Shown one piece after another: positions 56,330 to 64,000 of a stretch of DNA of 64,000 nucleotides. The notes beneath the pieces were generated by a model that did not search any database, was not told the DNA's origin, and saw nothing but the letters and a program-made list of their open reading frames with translations. Made by a program: the position numbers and the translations under genes. Position 1 is the stretch's first letter. Each line of letters opens with the position of its first letter. Source of the DNA: Haloferax marinum. Its GTDB lineage: Archaea; Halobacteriota; Halobacteria; Halobacteriales; Haloferacaceae. The DNA lies in contig NZ_WKJQ01000001.1 of the NCBI RefSeq assembly GCF_009674625.1, positions 1,488,001-1,552,000 on the forward strand, written 5' to 3'.

Positions 56330-58251
56330 ATGACGGCCTGGAACAAGAAACTCGAAGTCGACCTCACCACCGGAGAGCATCGTGCGACCGAGCTATCGGA
56401 CGAGTTCGTCCGCAAGTACCTCGGCGGGGCGGGGTTCACGTCCCGCGTCCTGTACGACGAGGTTGGTCCCGACGTGGACCCGCTGAGTCCGGAGAACGTG
56501 CTCGCGGTCGCCCCTGGGATTCTGGTCGGCCCCTCGGTGCCGACGGGTTCGAAGACGGCGTTCGGGTTCAAGTCGCCACTGACAGGAGGGTACGGCAAGT
56601 CGATGGTCGGCGCGAAACTCGGCGACCAGTTGCGCAACGCCGGCTACGACCTGCTCGTCGTTCGGGGGCCGCGGCCGAACCGTCGGTGCTCGTCATCGAG
56701 GACGACGACGTCCGCATCGAACCTGCCGACGACCTCTGGGGGATGGACACCTTCGAGGCCGGCAAAGCCATCAAGGAGCGCTACGAGGGGACGCGAACCG
56801 CCGTCATCGGGCCCGCCGGCGAGAACCGCTCGTCCATCTCGATGATAGAGTGCGAGGACCGCCAGGCCGGCCGTGGCGGCCCAGGTGCCGTCATGGGGTC
56901 GAAGAATCTCAAGGGCATCGCCGTCCGCGGCACCGGCAAGCCGCCCGTCGCCCGACCTGACGAACTCGAGGAACTGAACAGGAAGTGGCGACTGGAGACC
57001 ACCGGCCGCGGCGACATCGAAATCACTGGAACGGGTGACGCCACCGTCGACGTCCAGTACGGGACCGGCGAGGCGTTCGACGCGAAGAACACCGAACTCG
57101 GCGTCTTCCCCACCCGCAACTGGCAGTCCGGCTACTTCGAGCGCGCCTACCAACGTCTCGAAGACCCCGACAACGACCGAGTCTCCCTCGACCCACGCTA
57201 CTGGACCGAGGAGTACGTCGAGACCAAGCGACCGTGTCCCTACTGTACGAAGCCCTGTTCACAGTTCTTCGAGGCCGAGGACACACCGTACGGCGATATC
57301 GCCGTCGACGGCCCCGAGTACGAGACCCAGTACGCGCTGGGTGGCAACGTCGAAGTCGACGACATCGAGGCAGTCGCGAAAGCAAACGAAATCTGTGACC
57401 GCCTCGGTCTGGACGTCATCGACGCCGGCAACGCCATCGCCTGGGCGATGGAGGCCCACGAGAAGGGACTCATCGACGACGACACCGTCGACATCGACGC
57501 AGACTTCGAGTTCGGGAACGCGCAAGCCCTCCTCGAGACGCTAGAGTCCATCGCTCACGGCGAGGGTGCCCTCGGCGAGTTCCTGATGCACGGCCACGCC
57601 GCCGCCGCCAGACGTCTCGGCACGGGTGACGAGTTCGCCATCCACGTGAAGAACATGGCACCGGCCGGGTTCGAGGCTCGCGGTATCAAGGGCATGGCGC
57701 TCGCGTTCGGCGTCGCACCGCGCGGTGCCGACCACCTCACCTCGTGTCTGTACGCCCTCGAGATGGGCGGCAACTTCTGGGACTTCGAGAACTACGACCG
57801 CCTCCGTATGGACGGCAAGGCGCTGGCTCTCAAATCCATGGAGGACCTGATGATGGTGTACGACCAGACCGGCGTCTGCAAGTTCACCAGGGGCATCACA
57901 CTCGAAGAAGGCGTCCGTGGCCTCGTCAACGCCGCCACTGGATTCGATTACAGCCGTTCGGAACTGCTCTCGGTGGGCGAGCGCGCTCACAATCTCGCCA
58001 GAGCGTTCAACGTCCGCGAAGGGTTCGACCGCGAGGACGACCTCATCCCCGAACGATTCACCGAACCGGTACCGAACGGGCCCAACGAGGGCGAGTTCAT
58101 CGCTCTCGACGACTACGAGCGCGAACTCGACCGCTACTACGTCGCCCGTGGCTGGCGCACCGACGGCGTCCCGCTCCGTGGGACGCTCATGGACCTCGAC
58201 CTCCCGGACGTCGCCGACGAAATCGGCGCCACCGGTGAGGTGACGGCCTGA
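56330..58251 (+). pseudogene. aor: Aldehyde ferredoxin oxidoreductase (tungsten-pterin), frameshifted
   Basis: The first part MTAWNKKLEVDLTTGEH...GYDLLVVRG is in one frame and the rest (EPSVLVIEDDDVRIEP...) in another. The break is in the five-G run at 56664-56668; one added G would give a normal 640-residue enzyme. Features of AOR are intact: YLGGAGFTSRVLYDEV, and the 4Fe-4S cysteines CPYCTKPC with a fourth in GVCKFT. AOR oxidises aldehydes to acids with ferredoxin. It is either an inactivated gene or a base-calling error in the run. Confidence 0.8.
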
Positions 58252-58312
58252 CAGTCTCTGTCTTACTCTTCCCCTGTCTTGCTCTTCTCTTGCTCCTGTC
58301 TTGCTTTATTTA
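58252..58312 (+). terminator. Pyrimidine-rich stretch after the aldehyde ferredoxin oxidoreductase
   Basis: A 60-bp T/C-rich run with repeated cttgctc units fills the gap to the convergent membrane protein. U-rich runs of this kind can stop archaeal transcription. Confidence 0.4.
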
Positions 58313-58974
58313 TCCCGCGCACGCGTGAGCGCGACGAACAGACTCGGCGCGAGTACGAGCGCCGCTGCCGCCGTGGTCGTCGGTCCGAGTGGGAGACGCA
58401 TCGCGAGGCCGAACCACGCGACTGCGATGCCCAAAACCGCACCCGCGACGATACCGAGCCGTTGCTGTCGGTGCGTCGGTCGGAACCCACGGGCGTTGGC
58501 GTAGAGCGCCCCCGAGAGACCGACGACGAGTCCGAGGACTGCGCTGAGCGACCCCACGAGTGGGGCGAACGCGAGGAACACCGCACCGACAGCGGCGGCG
58601 GCCACGAGCGTCTGAGCAGGTGAGAGTGGGTTCACGTCGGCACCGAAGTGCGTCGCGTACGCGGCAGGTGGGAGAGCGACGAGCGTCGCTGCCAAGAGCG
58701 CCGGAACGAGACCGACTGACGGACGTTCGAGGAGTGCAGCAGCGAGTGTGACGACTCCGAGGGCGACACCGACGCCGAGGACGTATCTGGGTGGCAGTGC
58801 CGCTGACGGGTCGTCAGACCGGACGATACCGAACGCCGCGAAGGGGTAGCACGCGACGACGCCGAAGAGGAGCGGTCGGAACAGCGTCCCGGTGAGGACG
58901 GCAGCAGAGACAGTCGCAGAGAGTCCGAGAAAGACGCCGATGAGGAGAGCGAACTCGGGGACGCGTTCGGCCAT
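58306..58974 (-). CDS. Polytopic membrane protein, unknown function
   Basis: A 222-residue Ala/Leu/Val-rich protein with about seven membrane helices and few charged loops. It starts MAERVPEFALLIGVFLGLSA. No family motif is recognised. It is divergent from the TRAM gene. Confidence 0.65.
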   Translation of the reverse strand: MAERVPEFALLIGVFLGLSATVSAAVLTGTLFRPLLFGVVACYPFAAFGIVRSDDPSAALPPRYVLGVGVALGVVTLAAALLERPSVGLVPALLAATLVALPPAAYATHFGADVNPLSPAQTLVAAAAVGAVFLAFAPLVGSLSAVLGLVVGLSGALYANARGFRPTHRQQRLGIVAGAVLGIAVAWFGLAMRLPLGPTTTAAAALVLAPSLFVALTRARDK

Positions 58975-59063
58975 GTCGCGGGGTTTGGCTCAGCGGAAGA
59001 AAGCGTTTCGGCGTGGAGGGCCTACCCGGAAGCGTTTAGAGTGCCCCTAGTGTAATTCCGCCC

Positions 59064-59531
59064 ATGTCGGACTGTCCACTCGCGGACGAGTGCCCCAGTT
59101 TCTCGGAGCGAATCGCCGGGATGGGGTGTCAATACTACGGCGACCGTGGCGGTGCAGAGTGGTGTGACCACTACGAGCGGCCGATACGAGAACTGAAGCA
59201 GCAACCCGTCAAACCGGGGGAGGAAGTCGTCGTCACCGTCGAGGACATCCACGAGAGCGGTGCCGGTGTCGGTCGGACCGAAGACGGATTCATCGTCTTC
59301 ATCGATGGCCTGCTCCCAGACGCGCGAGCAATCGTTCGAATCGACCAGGTCAAAGGAAGCCACGCTCGGGCGAAGAAAATCATCGAGCGCCTCCCATTCG
59401 AACCCGAAGACGAGGAGTCGGAGACCGAAACCAGCACAGGAGAGACGGAGCGCCCGTCGAAACGGTCCAAGCGCAAAGGCCCGAAGCGACCCGAAGCACT
59501 CGGAAGCCGAGACAACTTCTGGGGCGAGTGA
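59064..59531 (+). CDS. TRAM-domain RNA-binding protein
   Basis: A 155-residue protein. Residues 1-40 have a cysteine cluster (CPLADECPSF, CQYYGDRGGAEWC), followed by a TRAM domain at 50-115 (GEEVVVTVEDIHESGAGVG) and a Lys/Arg-rich acidic-basic tail. TRAM domains bind tRNA or other RNA. It is probably leaderless, with a TATA-like element at about 59032-59040. Confidence 0.88.
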   Translation: MSDCPLADECPSFSERIAGMGCQYYGDRGGAEWCDHYERPIRELKQQPVKPGEEVVVTVEDIHESGAGVGRTEDGFIVFIDGLLPDARAIVRIDQVKGSHARAKKIIERLPFEPEDEESETETSTGETERPSKRSKRKGPKRPEALGSRDNFWGE

Positions 59532-59577
59532 CGAACCCCCGTCGTCACGTTCCCGTGGACAGTCAGCCTGCTGTATC

Positions 59578-59584
59578 TTTTTTT
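59578..59584 (+). terminator. T7 run after the TRAM gene
   Basis: Seven T residues lie 47 bp after the stop, between two genes on the same strand. They may separate their transcripts. Confidence 0.35.
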
Positions 59585-59607
59585 CACCCCGGTGGCATAG
59601 GTCGAGT

Positions 59608-60102
59608 ATGAGCGACGCCGGACACGACGACGAGGCGGTACCCGAGGTTGACGAACTGCTCGATACGGCGGGGTTCGACCCCGAGCGGAGCGTCCTCACC
59701 CGCCGACAAGCAGAGGTGCTGGCGCTCCGCGAGCAAGGTGTTCGACAGTCGACCATCGCAGACTATCTCGGCACCTCCCGAGCGAACGTCTCCAGTGTCG
59801 AAGCGAGCGCCCGTGCCAACGTCGAGAAAGCCCGCGAGACGGTCACCTTCGTGGACGCGCTCACGGCCCCCGTCCGTATCGAAGTTCCCATCGGGAGCGA
59901 CCTCTACGACGTCCCGAAGCAGGTCTACGACGCCTGTGACGACGCGGGCGTGAAGGTGAATCAGACGGCCCCCGACCTGATGAAAATCGTCTCCGACGCC
60001 GCCGGAGAGGCAGTACAGGGTCGTGAAATCAAAGAACCACTCTTCGTCGGTGTCACTAGCGATGGACGCGTTCGCGTCCGTCGACACGCAGACCGTTCCT
60101 GA
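59608..60102 (+). CDS. Tfx-family DNA-binding protein
   Basis: A 164-residue protein with an HTH at residues 30-75 (LTRRQAEVLALREQGVRQST and IADYLGTSRANVSSVEASARAN) and a conserved C-terminal domain. This matches Tfx, described as a regulator of the molybdenum formylmethanofuran dehydrogenase operon in methanogens. In halobacteria the target is unknown. The start at 59608 was chosen; the longer open frame to 59260 is antisense noise. Confidence 0.88.
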   Translation: MSDAGHDDEAVPEVDELLDTAGFDPERSVLTRRQAEVLALREQGVRQSTIADYLGTSRANVSSVEASARANVEKARETVTFVDALTAPVRIEVPIGSDLYDVPKQVYDACDDAGVKVNQTAPDLMKIVSDAAGEAVQGREIKEPLFVGVTSDGRVRVRRHADRS

Positions 60103-60149
60103 CCGACCGGCCACGTACGTTTTTGCTCGCGGCCGTCGTCGCGTTTCGC

Positions 60150-60935
60150 ATGGACCTCGGAATCGACGGAGACACGGCGATTGTGACGGCGAGTTCCGCC
60201 GGCCTCGGGCGTGCGAGCGCCGAGGCACTGGCCGACGAAGGCGCGAACGTCGTCATCTGTGGGCGTGACCCGGAGCGTCTCGCAGCGACGGAAGCAGCCC
60301 TGAGCGACCTCGATGGCGACGTGGTCGGCGTCGAGACGGACATCACGAGCAAGAAAGACCTAGAGACGCTCGTCGAGGCGACTGTCGACGAGTTCGGCGG
60401 CGTCGACCACGTCGTCACCTCCGCCGGTGGCGTGCCGCCAGGAGGGTTCGTCGACCTAACCGAGAAAGAGTGGTACGGCGCGTTCGACATGCTCGTGATG
60501 AGCGCCGTCTGGACCGTCAGAGCGGCCCGACCCCACCTGGAAGCGAGCGAGGCCGGAACCATCACCTGCATCACCTCGACGACGGTCCGGGAAGTCGTCG
60601 ACGACCTCATCCTCTCGAACGCTGTTCGCCGCGGAGTCATCGGCCTCGTGAAGTCGCTCTCGCGCGAACTCGCACCGAGCGTTCGTGTGAACGCCGTCCT
60701 GCCGGGTGCACACGAGACGAGTCGTATCGAAGAACTGGTCGAAGCGGCGGTCGAACGCGGCGACCACGACACCTACGAAGAAGGCCTCGCCGCGTGGTCC
60801 GACGAGATTCCACTGAACCGCGTCGGTGACCCGCGCGAACTCGGCGACGTCGTCGCGTTCCTCGCAAGCGACCGCGCGAGTTTCGTCAACGGTGCGTGCG
60901 TCCCTGTCGATGGCGGGCGACTGCGGAGTGCCTGA
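60150..60935 (+). CDS. Short-chain dehydrogenase/reductase lacking the usual Tyr-Lys pair
   Basis: A 261-residue SDR. The nucleotide motif is ASSAGLGRA, with Ala for the first Gly, and NAG-like SAGG follows. Where the catalytic YxxxK is expected, the sequence is LILSNAVRRG, so Tyr is absent. This divergent pattern is known in one SDR branch. Activity and substrate are open. A start at 60150 (MDLGIDG) is taken; TTG at 60123 is upstream. Confidence 0.85.
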   Translation: MDLGIDGDTAIVTASSAGLGRASAEALADEGANVVICGRDPERLAATEAALSDLDGDVVGVETDITSKKDLETLVEATVDEFGGVDHVVTSAGGVPPGGFVDLTEKEWYGAFDMLVMSAVWTVRAARPHLEASEAGTITCITSTTVREVVDDLILSNAVRRGVIGLVKSLSRELAPSVRVNAVLPGAHETSRIEELVEAAVERGDHDTYEEGLAAWSDEIPLNRVGDPRELGDVVAFLASDRASFVNGACVPVDGGRLRSA

Positions 60936-60972
60936 AGAGCGTCTGAAGAACGAGAAAAACGGGACAGACCGG

Positions 60973-61977
60973 TTAGAACCGGTCTTCGTCTTTCAATCGC
61001 GCGACGACCTCGCGGACGCGCTGGGCCTCTGCTTTCGGCACGACGAGCACCTCGTCGTCCCACGAGACTACTGCGAGGTCAGAGACACCGACGAGCGAGA
61101 CGTTCGCTCCGTCCGTGGCGACGACGTTGTCGCCGGCGTCGACGAACGTGGGGTCCCCGCCGAGCGAGACGTTGCCATCGCCGTCGGCGTCGAGGATGCG
61201 AGCGAGCGCGTCCCACGACCCTAAGTCGTCCCACTCGAAGTGGACGGGAACGACCACGGCGTCGGTTGCTCGCTCCATCACTGCGTAGTCGATGCTGACG
61301 GGGTCGACGGCCTCGAATCCGGCCTCTGAGTTACCATCGTCGAGCGCGTCCACCAGCGGTTCGAGCGGTGAGTCCCGTGCGGCCGAAAAGAGGGCGTCGG
61401 GCGTCCACGCGAACATCCCGGCGTTCCAGAGGTAGCCTTCGTCGACGTATCGCGTCGCCGACTCCTCGTCCGGTTTCTCGTGGAAGGCGACGAGGTCGCG
61501 GTAGTCGCCGTGTTCTGTGCCGGGTTCGATGTATCCATAGCCGGTATCGGGTCGAGCAGGGTCGACGCCGAAGGCGACGAGGGAGTCGGTGTCGGCGGCG
61601 ACGCGAGCACCGCGGGCGATGGCCTCCGAAAAGCCGTCACCGACGTGGTGGTCGCTCGGGAGGACGACGACGATGGGGTCGTCGTATAGGTCTGTGATAC
61701 GGTGGGTCGCGTAGACGAGTGCTGGACCGGTGTCTTTGGCCGCCGGTTCGACGACGACGTCGGCGTCGGGTGCGTGGTCGGCTATCTGGTCGGCGAACGC
61801 CGGGCGCGTCGAGACGACGACGTGGTCGGCAAAGTCGGCGCGGGAGACGGTCGCCGAGAGGAGTGACTGGGTACCGTCGAACGAGAGAAACTGCTTGGGT
61901 CGGGTGCTCCGACTCGCGGGGAAGAGACGCGTGCCGGTTCCACCGGCGAGGACGAGTGCGACGATTGGACGGTCCAT
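60973..61977 (-). CDS. Mannose-1-phosphate guanylyltransferase-like protein
   Basis: A 334-residue nucleotidyltransferase. VLAGGTGTRLFPASRSTRPKQFL at the start is the NTP and metal site, with LPSDHHV, AFHEKPDEES and LWNAGMFAW following. These fit the ManC branch that makes GDP-mannose for glycosylation. The C-terminal part lacks an isomerase domain. Other sugars cannot be excluded. The start at 61977 is MDRPIVALVLAGG. Confidence 0.88.
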   Translation of the reverse strand: MDRPIVALVLAGGTGTRLFPASRSTRPKQFLSFDGTQSLLSATVSRADFADHVVVSTRPAFADQIADHAPDADVVVEPAAKDTGPALVYATHRITDLYDDPIVVVLPSDHHVGDGFSEAIARGARVAADTDSLVAFGVDPARPDTGYGYIEPGTEHGDYRDLVAFHEKPDEESATRYVDEGYLWNAGMFAWTPDALFSAARDSPLEPLVDALDDGNSEAGFEAVDPVSIDYAVMERATDAVVVPVHFEWDDLGSWDALARILDADGDGNVSLGGDPTFVDAGDNVVATDGANVSLVGVSDLAVVSWDDEVLVVPKAEAQRVREVVARLKDEDRF

Positions 61978-62022
61978 ACCACCGGGTCTCACTGCAGACT
62001 CAAAACTCACGCCGTCTCGGTG

Positions 62023-62307
62023 TCACCACGTCTCGACGATGCCCTCGCGGATGTCCTCGGCACACCCCTGACAGTCGGGGTGGTCCGGGTCGAAACACGC
62101 CGGACGGCCCTTCGCGTCGATGGCGACGGCGCGGCGTTCGGCGTGTCGCCGACAGACGATTTGTGCCCTGCCCTCGGCGTCTCGTGGAAGTGACTCGAAC
62201 TCGTCCGACCGGGAGTGGCCGTCTCGATAGGCGCGTTTGACCTCCTCGTACCGCCGGCCAGCGGTGCGGGCGGCGCTTCGGATGATGCTTTCGAGGCGGT
62301 CGTCCAT
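62023..62307 (-). CDS. Small Cys-rich protein (DUF7091-like)
   Basis: A 94-residue protein with a helical start (MDDRLESIIRSAARTAGRR) and a Cys/His-rich end (VCRRHAERRA, CFDPDHPDCQGC), likely a zinc site. The family is halobacterial and of unknown function. It is 45 bp upstream of the guanylyltransferase on the same strand. Confidence 0.7.
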   Translation of the reverse strand: MDDRLESIIRSAARTAGRRYEEVKRAYRDGHSRSDEFESLPRDAEGRAQIVCRRHAERRAVAIDAKGRPACFDPDHPDCQGCAEDIREGIVETW

Positions 62308-62383
62308 GCAAAGGGGTGTGTGCCCCGAGGCTATCAATTCCTCGCTCGGGAGGGTCTGTTCACTTTCACTCTGCCCTATGCAA

Positions 62384-62393
62384 CTTTTTATAT
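62384..62393 (+). promoter_or_regulatory. TATA box of the rpa3 operon
   Basis: The sequence ctttttatat is centred about 25 nt before position 62415, so the transcript should start at or very near the ATG of the upstream ORF. Confidence 0.6.
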
Positions 62394-62414
62394 CAATACG
62401 GGTCCAACGTCGAT

Positions 62415-62462
62415 ATGCCTCCCAATGGAAACCAAGGTGGAGGCGAGGAAGACCATGACTGA
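62415..62462 (+). CDS. Possible leaderless 15-codon upstream ORF (MPPNGNQGGGEEDHD)
   Basis: The ATG is where transcription is predicted to begin, so a leaderless ribosome would read this frame first. The 15 codons end in TGA at 62460-62462, just past the rpa3 ATG at 62455, which would permit coupled re-initiation. It is in another frame than rpa3. The sequence also carries the ribosome site of rpa3. Purely predicted. Confidence 0.4.
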   Translation: MPPNGNQGGGEEDHD

Positions 62463-63390
62463 TTTGCGAACCCACGCAGCGGAGATAGCTGAACAGTTCT
62501 CGGACCATCTAGACGTGTCCACGGACGAGGTCGAAGAGCGACTCGAACGCCTCGTCAGCGAGTACCGCGTCCCAGTCGACGAAGCGCGCCGGAGCGTCGT
62601 CAACAGTTACCTCGACGACGCAGGTATCGAGCGCGACGAACTCGGCGGCGGCGCCGGCGGCAACGAACAGACCCTACTCAACGACATCGACCAGGACGAA
62701 CAGTGGGTCGACGTGCGAGCGAAAGTCGTCGACCTCTGGGAACCCCGGAGCGACGCCATCGCACAGGTCGGCCTGCTCGGCGACGAATCCGGCCGGATGA
62801 AGTTCGTCTCCTTCACCACGTCCGAACTCCCCGAACTCGAAGAAGGGAAGTCGTACGCACTCGGGAACGTCGTCACCGACGAGTACCAGGGCAACTTCTC
62901 CGTGAAGCTCAACCGGACGACGAGCATCGCGGAACTCGACGAAGAGATCGAAGTCGGCGACGACTCGACTGCCGTCGAAGGCGCACTCGTGGACATCCAG
63001 TCCGGAAGCGGCCTCATCAAACGCTGTCCCGAGGAGGACTGCACGCGCGTCCTCCAGAACGGGCGGTGTTCCGAACACGGCAACGTCGAAGGCGAGTTCG
63101 ACCTTCGCATCAAGGCCGTCTTGGACGACGGCGACGAGGTCCAAGAAGTCATCTTCAACCGGGAGATGACCGAGGAACTGACCGGCATCGAACTGGACGA
63201 AGCGAAGCAGATGGCCATGGACGCCCTCGACACCACCATCGTCGAAGAGGAGATGCGCGGTGACCTCGTCGGCTACTACTACCGCGTCACCGGCCCGACG
63301 TTCCGCCGGTACGTGCTCGCCAACGAAGTCGAGCGCCTGAGCGACCCGACAGATGCTGAAGAACTGCTCATCAAAGCGAGGTCGATGTAA
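62455..63390 (+). CDS. rpa3: Replication protein A-like single-stranded DNA-binding protein RPA3
   Basis: A 311-residue single-strand DNA-binding protein with an OB fold at about residues 70-150 (VDVRAKVVDLWEPRSDAIAQ) and a zinc finger (CPEEDCTRVLQNGRCSEHG, residues about 190-210). Halobacteria have several RPA operons; this one has the known pairing with its associated protein. GAGG lies 6 nt before ATG 62455, supporting that start; METKVEARK at 62425 is an in-frame alternative. The next gene follows without a gap. Confidence 0.92.
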   Translation: MTDLRTHAAEIAEQFSDHLDVSTDEVEERLERLVSEYRVPVDEARRSVVNSYLDDAGIERDELGGGAGGNEQTLLNDIDQDEQWVDVRAKVVDLWEPRSDAIAQVGLLGDESGRMKFVSFTTSELPELEEGKSYALGNVVTDEYQGNFSVKLNRTTSIAELDEEIEVGDDSTAVEGALVDIQSGSGLIKRCPEEDCTRVLQNGRCSEHGNVEGEFDLRIKAVLDDGDEVQEVIFNREMTEELTGIELDEAKQMAMDALDTTIVEEEMRGDLVGYYYRVTGPTFRRYVLANEVERLSDPTDAEELLIKARSM

Positions 63391-63981
63391 ATGAGTTCGA
63401 ACGACATCCCAACCCGAGAGGTCGCCCGGCGCGTCTTCGCACAGGAGTTCAACGACGCCGGTTACACGTTCAAAGAGTCCGACGACGAGCGCGCGCCCGG
63501 CTACCTGCTGCTCCCGACGGGCGAGAGCGCGAACCGCGTCTTCCTCGTGGGAACCCTCACCGAGAAAGAAGACGTCGGCGAAGACAACGAGTACTGGCGT
63601 GGTCGCATCGTCGACCCGACGGGGACGTTCTTCGTCTACGCCGGCCAGTACCAACCCGAGGCCGCAAGCGCACTGCGTGACCTCGAAGCACCCGCGTACG
63701 TCGCCGTCGTCGGCAAACCGCGGACGTACGAGACGGACGACGGGAACATCAACGTCTCCGTCCGCCCCGAGTCCATCACCGAAGTCGACGCCGCGACGCG
63801 CGACCGCTGGGTGACCGAGACTGCCGACCGAACGCTCGAACGTATCGAGCAGTTCGACGACGAAGGCAACGAGTACGCGCGGATGGCCCGCGAACACTAC
63901 GACCTCGACCCCGACGAGTACAAACGCGCCGCCATCGCGGCACTCGAAAGCCTCGAACAGGCCGACGAACTGAACGCGTAA
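63391..63981 (+). CDS. rpap3: RPA-associated protein (RPAP3, COG3390)
   Basis: A 196-residue protein that in H. volcanii works specifically with RPA3. The N-terminal half is helical, with an OB-like part in the middle (YWRGRIVDPTGTFFVYAGQYQPEA). The ATG directly follows the TAA of rpa3, so both are made from one mRNA. The window ends 19 bp later. Confidence 0.92.
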   Translation: MSSNDIPTREVARRVFAQEFNDAGYTFKESDDERAPGYLLLPTGESANRVFLVGTLTEKEDVGEDNEYWRGRIVDPTGTFFVYAGQYQPEAASALRDLEAPAYVAVVGKPRTYETDDGNINVSVRPESITEVDAATRDRWVTETADRTLERIEQFDDEGNEYARMAREHYDLDPDEYKRAAIAALESLEQADELNA

Positions 63982-64000
63982 TCCGCCTCCACCGAGGCGA

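Overview
The window is a haloarchaeal chromosome segment, most likely Haloferax or a close relative. Evidence: proteins are very rich in Asp/Glu, GC content is high, the largest RNA polymerase subunits are split (A'/A'' and B''/B'), TATA boxes sit about 26-30 nt upstream of leaderless starts, and several families are typical of halobacteria (GAF/HTH10 'Bat' regulators, RPA3 with its partner, DUF373, CarS, TiaS). From memory of H. volcanii the order also fits (rpoH-B''-B'-A', pyrE2, ribB/ribK, minD4, atp operon, etf, rpa3), but no search could be run.

Layout. 1-6.6 kb: RNA polymerase operon on the minus strand (rpoH-rpoB2-rpoB1-rpoA1-rpoA2), the last gene cut by the window edge. 6.9-7.0 kb: two identical tRNA-Asp(GUC) genes, followed by T-arm-like fragments and an AT-richer block with a frameshifted secreted gluzincin protease; this looks like an integration scar. 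8.7-14.2 kb: two crcB fluoride channels with a HerA-like ATPase, tiaS, an HTH regulator and a glutaredoxin. 14.3-18.8 kb: a nucleobase block with two NCS2 permeases, a phosphoribosyltransferase-like HTH regulator and pyrE. 19-32.8 kb: housekeeping genes (carS, proline dehydrogenase, DUF502, ilvE, an epimerase, ribB/ribK, argS, minD4, aRF1, an MFS transporter).

32.9-43.9 kb: the complete A-type ATP synthase cluster on the minus strand in the order H-I-K-E-C-F-A-B-D. A LOV-domain, Bat-like transcription regulator is inserted between atpB and atpD. 44-48 kb: a VTE3-like quinone methyltransferase, a pilin-like protein, a secreted coiled-coil protein and a divergent membrane-anchored winged-helix regulator. 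48-50 kb: etfBA, followed by a copy of a structured repeat also present downstream of carS, and then a second copy of the last codons of etfA.

50-64 kb: idsA-type prenyl synthase, DUF373, a PAS histidine kinase with a degenerate receiver, a radical SAM protein with unusual cysteine spacing, a frameshifted aldehyde ferredoxin oxidoreductase, TRAM and Tfx proteins, an SDR, a mannose-1-phosphate guanylyltransferase-like enzyme, and the rpa3-rpap3 operon, preceded by a possible leaderless 15-codon upstream ORF. No CRISPR array, rRNA gene, IS element or replication origin was seen. The most unusual signals are the paired structured repeat with the etfA tail duplication, the LOV regulator inside the atp cluster, the upstream ORF before rpa3, and the tRNA-Asp island.
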